A stretch of 64,000 nucleotides of DNA from Halalkalibacter oceani (GTDB lineage: Bacteria > Bacillota > Bacilli > Bacillales > Bacillaceae_D). Below, piece by piece: positions 42,338 through 50,066 of the stretch; the first letter of the stretch is position 1; each line of letters opens with the position of its first letter. The position numbers and the translations under genes were made by a program. Where the stretch lies: the NCBI RefSeq assembly GCF_040544555.1, contig NZ_JBEPKD010000016.1, positions 20,975 to 84,974 on the forward strand. The letters run 5' to 3'. Under the pieces are notes generated by a model that had not been told where the DNA came from, did not search any database, and saw only the letters and a list, made by a program, of their open reading frames with translations.

Positions 42338-42351
42338 GATAAACGCTTACA
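42338..42351. promoter_or_regulatory. cre-like CcpA site upstream of sulP
   Basis: GATAAACGCTTACA matches the cre consensus TGWAANCGNTNWCA except for the first two bases. It is 7 bases upstream of the sulP -35, a position compatible with CcpA activation or repression. Confidence 0.45.
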
Positions 42352-42358
42352 TCGCGAT

Positions 42359-42386
42359 TTGATTTTAGTCTCAATGATGATAAAAT
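42359..42386 (+). promoter_or_regulatory. sulP promoter
   Basis: TTGATT (42359-42364), 16-base spacer, TAAAAT (42381-42386) with an extended TGA. A 9-bp hairpin (CGACTTTTG 42409-42417 with CAAAAGTCG 42425-42433) lies in the leader. Confidence 0.65.
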
Positions 42387-42465
42387 ACCTTTTGTTCATA
42401 ACGGACCCCGACTTTTGTGAGAGTCAAAAGTCGATAAAAAAACTGAATAGGAAAGAGGTGCTTAA

Positions 42466-43926
42466 TTGACCGTTCAATCTATGAAAGAAGAGTGGTTTGG
42501 CAATGTGAAGGGCGATGTTTTGGCCGGAATTGTCGTCGCTCTTGCCTTAATCCCTGAAGCGATTGCCTTCTCGATTATTGCTGGTGTTGATCCGATGGTC
42601 GGGTTGTATGCCTCCTTTTGCATTGCTGTGGTGATTGCCTTTGTTGGCGGGCGTCCAGGCATGATTTCCGCAGCAACGGGAGCGATGGCGCTCGTCATGG
42701 TTACCCTCGTCGCTGATCACGGGCTGCAGTATCTTTTGGCGGCAACCATTTTAACCGGGGTGCTGCAAATCATCTTCGGCGTCTGTAAGCTTGCCCGAGT
42801 GATGAAATTTGTCCCGCGCTCGGTGATGGTCGGCTTTGTCAATGCGCTGGCGATCCTGATTTTTATGGCGCAGCTCGAGCAATTTGAGGGAGCGAACTGG
42901 GTCATGTATGCCCTTGTCATCGCCACTCTCGTCATTATTTACGGGCTGCCCCGAATTACGAAGGCGATTCCGTCCGCGCTGGCGGCCATTATCGCGATTA
43001 CCGCCTTTGTGATCTTCATGGACTTGGATCTTCGCACTGTCGGCGATATGGGGGCGTTGACCCAGGAATTACCGTTCTTTTTAATTCCTGCGATTCCGCT
43101 GACTTTTGAAACGTTGGCGATTATTTTTCCTTATTCCCTGGCGCTGGCGGTCGTCGGTCTGCTTGAATCACTGTTGACGGCCAATATCGTCGATGATATG
43201 ACCGGAACGGAAAGTGATAAAAATAAAGAAAGCCGCGGGCAGGGAATCGCCAATATTGTGACGGGGTTCTTTGGCGGGATGGCCGGTTGTGCGATGATTG
43301 GTCAATCCGTGATCAATGTTAAATCAGGCGGGCGCGGCAGACTGTCAGCTCTTGTCGCCGGCGTATTTCTGATGTTTTTGATTATTGTTCTCGGCGGACT
43401 GGTCGTGCAAATTCCGATGGCGGCCTTAGTCGGAGTGATGTTCATGGTTTCCTTAAGTACTTTCGATTGGAGCTCGGTCCGTCACCTTCATAAACTGCCG
43501 CGCACGGACGCCTTTGTCATGGTCGTTACGGTCGTGACCGTAGTAATTACGCATAATTTGGCGATCGGGGTCTTTGCCGGTGTATTGCTCAGTATGGTAT
43601 TCTTTGCTGCGAAAATTTCAAAAGTCGAACTTGAGCAGACGTATATCCATCAATTAGATAAACAGGTTTATAAAGTAAGCGGACAGATTTTCTTTGCTTC
43701 TGTCACCGATTTTGTCAATCAGTTTGACTATAAAGTCGCGGTCAAGCTTGTTGAAATTGATTTGAGTGATGCTCATTTATGGGATGACTCGGCAATCGGC
43801 GCTTTGGATAAAATTGAAGAAAAATACGCCCAGGAGGGTATCCGTGTCGAATTTGTCGGCTTAAATGCAGAGAGCGAACAACTGAAAAAACGGATTGGGG
43901 GTCTGTCGAAGGCTTCCGGACACTAG
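42466..43926 (+). CDS. SulP-family anion transporter with STAS domain
   Basis: 486 aa. Membrane transporter with the SulP signature near the start (GDVLAGIVVALALIPEAIAF, VGLYASF), about 10-12 membrane segments, then a cytoplasmic STAS domain (about 395-480, VEIDLSDAHLWDDSAIGALD). Substrates of the family include sulfate and bicarbonate; sequence does not decide. The TTG start at 42466 is preferred because AAAGAGGTG lies 5 bases upstream, against 20 for ATG 42481. Monocistronic with its own terminator. Confidence 0.9.
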   Translation: MTVQSMKEEWFGNVKGDVLAGIVVALALIPEAIAFSIIAGVDPMVGLYASFCIAVVIAFVGGRPGMISAATGAMALVMVTLVADHGLQYLLAATILTGVLQIIFGVCKLARVMKFVPRSVMVGFVNALAILIFMAQLEQFEGANWVMYALVIATLVIIYGLPRITKAIPSALAAIIAITAFVIFMDLDLRTVGDMGALTQELPFFLIPAIPLTFETLAIIFPYSLALAVVGLLESLLTANIVDDMTGTESDKNKESRGQGIANIVTGFFGGMAGCAMIGQSVINVKSGGRGRLSALVAGVFLMFLIIVLGGLVVQIPMAALVGVMFMVSLSTFDWSSVRHLHKLPRTDAFVMVVTVVTVVITHNLAIGVFAGVLLSMVFFAAKISKVELEQTYIHQLDKQVYKVSGQIFFASVTDFVNQFDYKVAVKLVEIDLSDAHLWDDSAIGALDKIEEKYAQEGIRVEFVGLNAESEQLKKRIGGLSKASGH

Positions 43927-43930
43927 GCTG

Positions 43931-43976
43931 AACCAGGCTATCCGCACAAAACATTTGTGGAGAGCCTGGTTTTTCT
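43931..43976 (+). terminator. Terminator after sulP
   Basis: AACCAGGCT (43931-43939) with AGCCTGGTT (43963-43971), inner CACAAA/TTTGTG, followed by TTTTTC. Confidence 0.85.
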
Positions 43977-44002
43977 TTACAATTCTTTACCGGATCTTTA
44001 CG
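43976..44002 (+). promoter_or_regulatory. PhoP-box-like direct repeats upstream of uspA
   Basis: TTTACA (43976-43981), TTTACC (43986-43991) and TTTACG (43997-44002), starts 10 and 11 bases apart. This matches the TT(A/T/C)ACA-type repeats with 11-base period bound by PhoP in B. subtilis. A good -10 is not evident before the start at 44030. Confidence 0.5.
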
Positions 44003-44029
44003 ATGGAAAGAAGGGGAGGGATCATGCGT

Positions 44030-44446
44030 ATGTTCAAGCGGATTTTAGTTCCGGCTGATGGCTCGGATCATTCTTGCCGTGCTGCTGAATATGCGGCTAA
44101 TTTAGCGCAAACTTTTTCAGCAACGATTATGATTGTTTATGTCGTGGATGGCACGACAGCAAAAACGGATGTTTTAGCTGCGAACAGCAAGTATGAGGTG
44201 GAAAAGAAACGGAAAGATAAGCTTGCCCCGGTTATGGAGTTGATAGAGAAAGCCGGTGTCACCTATGAAACACGGTTCATCCATGGAGAGCCGGGACCGG
44301 CGATCGTTAAATTTGCCAATGAAGGAAAGTATGACTGCCTTGTAGTCGGCAGCCGCGGTTTAAACCGGCTGCAAACGATGGTTCTTGGAAGCGTCAGTCA
44401 TAAAGTGGTGAAAAGAGCCAACCTGCCCGTGTTAGTTGTGAAGTAA
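44030..44446 (+). CDS. Universal stress protein UspA family
   Basis: 138-aa Usp domain. MFKRILVPADGSDHSCRAAEYA holds the first nucleotide-contact aspartate, and VVGSRGLNRLQTMVLGSVSHKV is the G-x2-G-x9-G(S/T) ATP-binding motif, so ATP binding is likely. Cytosolic. GGAGGG (44015-44020) is 9 bases before ATG 44030 and 3 before ATG 44024. Placed between sulP and the pst operon, behind PhoP-box-like repeats. Confidence 0.92.
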   Translation: MFKRILVPADGSDHSCRAAEYAANLAQTFSATIMIVYVVDGTTAKTDVLAANSKYEVEKKRKDKLAPVMELIEKAGVTYETRFIHGEPGPAIVKFANEGKYDCLVVGSRGLNRLQTMVLGSVSHKVVKRANLPVLVVK

Positions 44447-44463
44447 TGCCAATTATATGAGCG

Positions 44464-44502
44464 AGAAGGACTGCATCTTTTAGAGATGTGGTTCTTTTTA
44501 TT
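44464..44502 (+). terminator. Terminator after uspA
   Basis: Imperfect 14-bp stem with G-U pairs (44465-44478 with 44484-44497) ending in TTTTTATTTT. Confidence 0.8.
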
Positions 44503-44566
44503 TTGCTTTAGGCAAGGAGAGGGCAAATCCATTAGAACGACAGAAACCGCGTTCATTTGACAGGCG

Positions 44567-44605
44567 TTTACAAAACCTTTACATGACGATTAAACGTTCT
44601 TAATA
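44567..44605 (+). promoter_or_regulatory. PhoP-box array of the pst operon
   Basis: Four hexamers at an exact 11-base period: TTTACA (44567), TTTACA (44578), ATTAAA (44589) and TTAATA (44600). The -10 TATACT follows at 44615-44620. This is the expected architecture of a PhoP-activated promoter under phosphate starvation. Confidence 0.85.
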
Positions 44606-44614
44606 TTGGGCTAC

Positions 44615-44620
44615 TATACT
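44615..44620 (+). promoter_or_regulatory. pstS -10 element
   Basis: TATACT without a consensus -35; its place is taken by the PhoP boxes, as in PhoP-dependent promoters. Confidence 0.7.
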
Positions 44621-44685
44621 AGCAATTGTGAGAGGGAAAAGCTTCTCGACAACCATTTTATCGATAGAAAAGGGAGGACAATTCA

Positions 44686-45714
44686 TTGAATTCAAAAAAA
44701 TTATTATTGTTCCTAGTCATGGCGGCACTAATGGTGATTGTCGCAGCATGTGGAGGCGGTTCGGAGGAACCAGCACAGGGAGAAGATCCTGGTTCTGAAG
44801 AAGCAACTGAGCCTGCTACTGGTGACGAAGGTACTGAAGAAGATGCAGCGGGAGAAGAAACAGCTGAATTAGAAGGTAGTGTAGTAATCGACGGTTCAGG
44901 TACTGTTTATCCATTAATGGCTGCACTTGCTGAAGAATATATGACAAATGAACAGCCAAATGTATCTGTTGAAGTAAGCCGTGCTGGTACAAGCGCTGGT
45001 TTCGGTAGATTCCTGGTTGAAAATGGAACTGATTTCAACGATGCCTCTCGTGAAATTAAAGATGAAGAGTTGGCAGAGGCAGAAGCGGTTGGCTTTGAAG
45101 TGAAAGAATTCAAGGTGGCACTTGACGGGTTAACATTCGTTATTAATCCAGAAAATGACTGGGCAACTGAATTAACAGACGAGCAATTGATCAGCATTTT
45201 CAAAGCAGATGGCGGCGTAACAAAGTGGTCAGATCTTGATCCAAGCTTCCCGGATGAGGACATTAACCCAATGGGACCAAACGAAAACCACGGAACATAT
45301 GAGTTCTTCTATGAAAATGTTCTTGAAGAAGCTGATTTAGTAGAAGGCGTTAATCTCCAACAAGAATATTCAACTCTCGTAAACCTTGTTTCTGAGGATC
45401 GTAACGCTATCGCGTTCTTCGGCTTCGGATACTATGTGAATAACCAGGATTCCTTACAAGCAGTGAGCGTTGACTTTGGTGAAGGTCCTGTAGAACCATC
45501 ACTTGACACAATCGCTGAAGATGGCGACTATGCTCAATTCACACGTCCTGTATTCACTTACTTGAATGTTGATATGGCACGAGAAAAGCCGCAAGTTTTA
45601 GACTATGCAAAATTCGTAATTGAAAACGTAAATGAATTTGCTGGTCCGACAGGATTTGCTCCACTTCCTGAGGCTGAACTTCAGGAATATGCAGATTTCC
45701 TTGCTGGCCTGTAA
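44686..45714 (+). CDS. pstS: Phosphate ABC transporter substrate-binding lipoprotein
   Basis: Captures phosphate outside the membrane for PstCAB. 342 aa with a lipoprotein signal (lipobox VAAC), an acidic linker (about 22-65) and the PstS fold: VVIDGSGTVYPLMAALAEEY, SRAGTSAGFGRF, FNDASREI and GPNENHGTYEFFYENVL. TTG start after AAAGGGAGGA. First gene of pstSCAB-phoU. A strong stem-loop follows it. Confidence 0.96.
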   Translation: MNSKKLLLFLVMAALMVIVAACGGGSEEPAQGEDPGSEEATEPATGDEGTEEDAAGEETAELEGSVVIDGSGTVYPLMAALAEEYMTNEQPNVSVEVSRAGTSAGFGRFLVENGTDFNDASREIKDEELAEAEAVGFEVKEFKVALDGLTFVINPENDWATELTDEQLISIFKADGGVTKWSDLDPSFPDEDINPMGPNENHGTYEFFYENVLEEADLVEGVNLQQEYSTLVNLVSEDRNAIAFFGFGYYVNNQDSLQAVSVDFGEGPVEPSLDTIAEDGDYAQFTRPVFTYLNVDMAREKPQVLDYAKFVIENVNEFAGPTGFAPLPEAELQEYADFLAGL

Positions 45715-45736
45715 TCAATAAATAAACGAGATAACC

Positions 45737-45777
45737 GTAATAGGATGAGAGCTGTTAGCAGGTTCTCATCTTATTAC
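45737..45777 (+). other. pstS-pstC intergenic stem-loop
   Basis: 14-bp stem with one G-U pair (45737-45750 with 45764-45777), 13-base loop, no T-run. In such a position it likely protects the pstS 3' end or partly attenuates, raising PstS over the membrane subunits. Confidence 0.75.
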
Positions 45778-45821
45778 ATGTAAAAGTAGCGGGTGTAACA
45801 CCAGAAAGGGTGCTCTTAACA

Positions 45822-46778
45822 ATGGAAGCAAGCAGCGGTATGAAAAAGGGGAACGCTGTTAATGTGAGGGAATTGATCGAGGAAAAGAAGCAGGCAAGAA
45901 GTATAAGCCAACTGATGGAAAAACTTATGCCGAAGCTGCTGCTTTTAATTGCCACCATCTCTGTCTTAACGACAATCGGCATTTTGTTCACCCTTCTCAC
46001 AGAGACGTTCGAGTTTTTCCGCAGAGTGTCACTTGTTGAATTTTTCACTGGAACTGTTTTAAGACCGTTAAGCCAAAATCCTGAATTTGGCGTTTTGCCT
46101 TTGATTATGGGAACGATGATTTCCTCGGTGATTGCGATGTGTATCGCGATTCCTGTTGGATTAATGACAGCTATTTATTTGAGTGAGTATGCGTCTGAAA
46201 AAGTAAGAAGAACATTTAAGCCTTTATTGGAAGTATTAGCGGGAATTCCGACAATCGTATACGGATTCTTTGCCTTTACGTTTGTCACCCCTATTTTGCG
46301 GGCGATTATTCCCGGTCTTGAACCGACGAACATTTTAAGTCCCGGGATTGTGATGGGGATTATGATTATTCCGATGGTTGCGTCTTTATCCGAGGATGCA
46401 ATGAGCTCTGTACCGAATGCGATGCGCGAGGGAGCTTTAGCACTTGGAGCGACAAAGCTTGAGGTAACTGGAAAAGTAGTTATTCCGGCAGCGATATCCG
46501 GAATTATTGCTTCATTTGTTCTTGGGATTTCACGGGCAATTGGAGAAACGATGATCGTGACAATTGCGAGTGGAAGCTCGAAGAATTTTACGTTTGACAT
46601 TACTCAATCTATGCAGACGATGACTGCGTACATTGTTGAAGTAACCGGCGGCGATGCTCCGGCCGGCTCTACGATATATTACAGCTTATATGCGGTGGCG
46701 ATGACGCTCTTTGTCTTCACCTTTTTAATGAATTTGCTTGCAAGGTATATCTCCCGCCGCTTCAGGGAGGAATATTAA
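45822..46778 (+). CDS. pstC: Phosphate ABC transporter permease PstC
   Basis: 318 aa, about six membrane segments. ABC permease EAA-type loop: EGALALGATKLEVTGKVVIPAA. Also GIPTIVYGFFAFTFVTP. ATG 45822 follows AAAGGGTG by 10 bases; GTG 45810 lies in the site. Forms the membrane channel with PstA. Stop and pstA start are 1 base apart. Confidence 0.95.
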   Translation: MEASSGMKKGNAVNVRELIEEKKQARSISQLMEKLMPKLLLLIATISVLTTIGILFTLLTETFEFFRRVSLVEFFTGTVLRPLSQNPEFGVLPLIMGTMISSVIAMCIAIPVGLMTAIYLSEYASEKVRRTFKPLLEVLAGIPTIVYGFFAFTFVTPILRAIIPGLEPTNILSPGIVMGIMIIPMVASLSEDAMSSVPNAMREGALALGATKLEVTGKVVIPAAISGIIASFVLGISRAIGETMIVTIASGSSKNFTFDITQSMQTMTAYIVEVTGGDAPAGSTIYYSLYAVAMTLFVFTFLMNLLARYISRRFREEY

Positions 46779-46779
46779 G

Positions 46780-47664
46780 ATGAAATATATTAATCTTGAA
46801 CAAGTTCAGCAACGAATGAATACACGTCTTGTCATCAATACAGCGGCAAAATCGGTATTTTTATTGGCGACGGTTTTCGGTCTCATCGTTCTCGCTATTT
46901 TGATTTATCGTGTCGCGGCGGATGGGCTGTCCTGGATTAACAGCGGCTTTCTGACCGGGCGCCTGTCGACTGATCCGAATAAGGCCGGTATTATGGGCGC
47001 GATCCTCGGAACAGTCTGGCTGATGCTCGTCGTTGCCCCGGTGACGATGCTGCTCGGCGTCGGAACAGCGATTTATTTAGAAGCGTATGCGAAAAAAGGC
47101 CGGCTGCATTCTTTCTTGCAAACGAATATTTCCAACCTTGCCGGTGTTCCTTCGATTGTATTCGGGATTCTCGGTTTAACCGTTTTTGTAAGATTGATGG
47201 ATTTAGGCGGGGTTATTTTGGCCGGTGGGCTGACGATGTCCCTGCTCGTTCTGCCGATTGTCGTCGTCGCAAGCCAGGAAGCGATCCGTGCCGTGCCGAA
47301 CCATTTAAGTGAAGCATCGTTCGGGATGGGCGCGACGAAGTGGCAGACGATTAAAAACATTATTTTACCTGCCGCATTGCCGGGGATTTTAACAGGGGCG
47401 ATCCTTTCGCTATCGCGGGCAATTGGGGAAACGGCGCCATTAATTGTTATTGGTATTCCGGCTTTGCTCATTCCGTTTCCGGGCAGCTTAATGGACCGCT
47501 TTACCGTATTGCCGGTCCAAATTTATTATTGGACGATCGATTCGGCTTTAGTGGCGGAGTATGCCAATTTAGCGGCCGCTACGATTGTTGTCTTGCTGTT
47601 GGTGCTCTTTCTTCTTAACTCGGCTGCGATTATTATTCGCAATAAGTTTCAAAGACGCTATTAA
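46780..47664 (+). CDS. pstA: Phosphate ABC transporter permease PstA
   Basis: 294 aa, about six membrane segments, with LSEASFGMGATKWQTIKNIILPAALPG as the ATPase-contact loop and GVPSIVFGILGLTVFV. CAGGGAGG inside the end of pstC is 9 bases before ATG 46780; the frame is open further upstream, but only inside pstC. Confidence 0.95.
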   Translation: MKYINLEQVQQRMNTRLVINTAAKSVFLLATVFGLIVLAILIYRVAADGLSWINSGFLTGRLSTDPNKAGIMGAILGTVWLMLVVAPVTMLLGVGTAIYLEAYAKKGRLHSFLQTNISNLAGVPSIVFGILGLTVFVRLMDLGGVILAGGLTMSLLVLPIVVVASQEAIRAVPNHLSEASFGMGATKWQTIKNIILPAALPGILTGAILSLSRAIGETAPLIVIGIPALLIPFPGSLMDRFTVLPVQIYYWTIDSALVAEYANLAAATIVVLLLVLFLLNSAAIIIRNKFQRRY

Positions 47665-47683
47665 TAACAGGGGGTAAAAAAAC

Positions 47684-48520
47684 ATGGGGATGGTATCTGT
47701 AAAGGAAAAAAAAGAAATTGAATTTCAAAAAGGAAATGAGCAGGTCGAGCAAAAGGTGCAACAATCAAATGTCGTCTACGATACAGAAAATTTAAATTTG
47801 TGGTACGGCAAGGATTTGGCGTTGAAAAATATTAATCTTTCGATTTGTGAGAAGGAAGTAACGGCGATTATCGGACCGTCCGGCTGCGGGAAATCAACGT
47901 ATATCAAAACATTGAACCGGATGGTTCAGCTCGTGCCAAGCGTGAAAATCTCCGGCGATATTCGCTACCGCGGCAGAAATATTCTTGATAAATCGTTTAA
48001 GGTCGAAGATTTGAGAACGCGGGTCGGGATGGTTTTTCAAAAACCGAATCCTTTTCCAAAATCAATTTATGATAATGTCGCGTACGGACCAAGAATCCAC
48101 GGGATTCGCAATAAGAAAATTTTAGATCAGATCGTCGAGCGAAGCCTACGCGGCGCGGCGATCTGGGATGAAGTCAAGGACAGATTGAATGAGAATGCCT
48201 ACGGTCTTTCCGGCGGACAGCAGCAGCGCCTATGTATTGCCCGCTGCCTGGCGATAGAGCCGGATGTTATTTTAATGGATGAACCAACCTCGGCGCTTGA
48301 TCCAAAATCTACGTTAAAAGTAGAGGAGCTTATTCAAGAGCTGAAACAGGATTACTCGATCATCATCGTGACTCACAACATGCAGCAGGCAGCCCGTATT
48401 TCTGATAAAACGGCATTTTTCCTGAACGGGGAAGTCGTGGAATTTGATGAAACGGATATTATTTTTTCCAACCCGGCTGATAAAAGAACGGAAGATTACA
48501 TTACAGGCCGTTTCGGATAA
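47684..48520 (+). CDS. pstB: Phosphate ABC transporter ATPase PstB
   Basis: 278 aa. Walker A GPSGCGKSTY, Q-loop MVFQKPNPFPKSIYDNVAYG (PstB hallmark), signature LSGGQQQR, Walker B VILMDEPTSALDP, H-loop VTHNM. The first 30 residues are a charged, poorly conserved extension. Only one pstB is present, unlike the two in B. subtilis. Confidence 0.97.
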   Translation: MGMVSVKEKKEIEFQKGNEQVEQKVQQSNVVYDTENLNLWYGKDLALKNINLSICEKEVTAIIGPSGCGKSTYIKTLNRMVQLVPSVKISGDIRYRGRNILDKSFKVEDLRTRVGMVFQKPNPFPKSIYDNVAYGPRIHGIRNKKILDQIVERSLRGAAIWDEVKDRLNENAYGLSGGQQQRLCIARCLAIEPDVILMDEPTSALDPKSTLKVEELIQELKQDYSIIIVTHNMQQAARISDKTAFFLNGEVVEFDETDIIFSNPADKRTEDYITGRFG

Positions 48521-48536
48521 GAAAGTGTGAACCTTC

Positions 48537-49181
48537 ATGCGAACATTTCATTCACAGCTTGAATATGTCAAGCAGGAGCTGCTCACAATGGGCAGTCAGG
48601 TAGAAAAGCAAATCCATAGGATGCGGCAGGCGTTTGCGGAGATGAATTATGCGACTATGGATCAGATTATTGAACATGATCATCTTATTAATCAATTGGA
48701 AATCGGCATGCACGACAAAGTGACGTTGCTGATTTCCAAGCAACAGCCGGTGGCGACTGATCTACGCAAGCTGATCGTCGCCTTGAAAGTATCAAGTGAT
48801 TTAGAAAGAGTCGCGGATTTAGTTGTCGACATCGCCAAGCAGTCACAGCGGATGAAGGAACAGGGACTCGTTTCGTTTAAGGAAAAGCTCGAGACGATGT
48901 TTTCCATCGCCGAGGCCATGATGCATGATGCGTTAAAGGCGTATGAAGCATCGGATATGCTGTTGGCGCAAAAAGTCGCGATGCAGGATGACAGGGTTGA
49001 TGATTTATATGGAAAAATCATTCGCGAGCTGTTTCAGCTTGATAACAGTGACGTGGAAATCGACCAGGTGACGCAGCTCGCCTTCGTCGGCCGCTATATT
49101 GAACGAATCGCCGATTACGCGACGAACCTGTCTGAATGGGTCGTCTATGAAGTAAACGGCAAACATTTCGATTTGAATTAA
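48537..49181 (+). CDS. phoU: PhoU phosphate-signalling regulator
   Basis: 214 aa, two three-helix bundles (MRTFHSQLEYVKQELLTMG; ATDLRKLIVALKVSSDLERVADLVVDIAKQ has the E-x3-D metal motif, repeated as VGRYIERIADYATNLSEW). PhoU binds metal and couples Pst activity to PhoR repression and persister control in other bacteria. B. subtilis lacks phoU in its pst operon. Starts 16 bases after pstB. Confidence 0.95.
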   Translation: MRTFHSQLEYVKQELLTMGSQVEKQIHRMRQAFAEMNYATMDQIIEHDHLINQLEIGMHDKVTLLISKQQPVATDLRKLIVALKVSSDLERVADLVVDIAKQSQRMKEQGLVSFKEKLETMFSIAEAMMHDALKAYEASDMLLAQKVAMQDDRVDDLYGKIIRELFQLDNSDVEIDQVTQLAFVGRYIERIADYATNLSEWVVYEVNGKHFDLN

Positions 49182-49199
49182 CCCCATAGACAAAAGGAA

Positions 49200-49271
49200 G
49201 CTACTGAAAAAGACGATTTTCACTTTTTCAGTAGCTTTTTCGAGTTACGAAAAAGGAAGTTTTTCAGTGGC
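49200..49271 (+). repeat. Dispersed composite hairpin repeat, complete copy; phoU terminator
   Basis: Perfect 13-bp stem GCTACTGAAAAAG (49200-49212) with CTTTTTCAGTAGC (49223-49235), loop ACGATTTTCA, then TTTTTCG, which serves as the terminator of pstSCAB-phoU. The second module (GTTACGAAAAAGGAAGTT ending CAGTGGC) extends to 49271. Same order as the inverted copy at 27861-27933. Confidence 0.85.
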
Positions 49272-49430
49272 TTTGGACAAAAGGAAGCTTCTCTTACCTA
49301 ATGTCCAAGGTCTTTAGGACTGAACGAAAGCACAACGGATTTGTAGGGAGGGAAGCCTTCGCTCGTCTTTCTGCTGTAACCAATTCCGCGATCGAGGCGT
49401 TTCATAAAAAAAGCAGGGGAGGAATTTTTT

Positions 49431-49991
49431 ATGAAAAAGGTCAGCTTGTATGGGCTGCTCATTTTGCTGCTTTGCAGTTTATTTCCGTTGTCGGCAAGCG
49501 CTTGTTCGTGCTTAGAGAATGCTGGAGTGGAGGAAGCGCTGGAGCGGGCCGAGGCTGTTTTTAGTGGAAAGGTGCTTGACGTGAAGGAGCAGAAGGGAGC
49601 CGATGGTTACCTGGCGAAAGCTGTCCACTTTTCGGTTGACCGGGCTTGGAAAGGCGTCGATCAGACGGAGGTCATCATTGCCACAGGATTAGGTGGCGGA
49701 GATTGCGGGATTGACTTTGTCGTAGGCGAGGAGTATCTTGTGTATGCGAACCAGTCATCGTGGCATGCGGACATTTCGCCGCTTGAAGCGATTATATGCA
49801 GCCGGACGGCTCACCTCGATGCGGCGGAAGAAGATTTGCGGCAGCTCGGTGAAGGAACACAGCCTTTGCATGATGTTGAACTGGTGATCGAACAGAGCTC
49901 TCCGGTAAATTGGTGGGCCGGCGCAATTGGCGGGATGGGTGTACTCGTTGTGATCGGTTTACTATGGAAAAGGAAGCGCAGTAAAAAATAA
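49431..49991 (+). CDS. Secreted NTR/TIMP-like protein with C-terminal membrane anchor
   Basis: 186 aa. Signal peptide (1-24), mature protein beginning with CSCLENAGVEEALERAEAVF, the Cys-x-Cys start and domain of the netrin/tissue-inhibitor-of-metalloproteinase-like (NTR) family, with two further cysteines (GGGDCGIDF, AIICSRT), and a C-terminal membrane segment followed by KRKRSKK. Extracellular, membrane-tethered. Family function in bacteria is not established. GGGGAGGA precedes the ATG. Confidence 0.82.
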   Translation: MKKVSLYGLLILLLCSLFPLSASACSCLENAGVEEALERAEAVFSGKVLDVKEQKGADGYLAKAVHFSVDRAWKGVDQTEVIIATGLGGGDCGIDFVVGEEYLVYANQSSWHADISPLEAIICSRTAHLDAAEEDLRQLGEGTQPLHDVELVIEQSSPVNWWAGAIGGMGVLVVIGLLWKRKRSKK

Positions 49992-50015
49992 AGAAGCAGG
50001 CAGCTTGAAAAGCGC

Positions 50016-50066
50016 GAGGCTGGGCAAAAGGTAAAAAAACAACCTTTTCTCCAGCCTCTATTTTTA
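50016..50066. terminator. Bidirectional terminator; GGCTGGGCAAA-type hairpin copy
   Basis: GAGGCTGG (50016-50023) with CCAGCCTC (50051-50058), inner AAAAGGT (50026-50032) with ACCTTTT (50042-50048), then TATTTTTA. It separates the NTR-like gene from the convergent chemoreceptor gene. Confidence 0.88.

Larger units (their letters stand above)
42157..42465 (+). other. Intergenic region arsC-sulP
   Basis: 309 bases without a gene. It holds the ars terminator (42169-42215), an 8-bp inverted repeat (42300-42325), a cre-like site (42338-42351), the sulP promoter (42359-42386), a 9-bp leader hairpin (42409-42433) and the sulP ribosome site (42452-42460). Confidence 0.7.
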
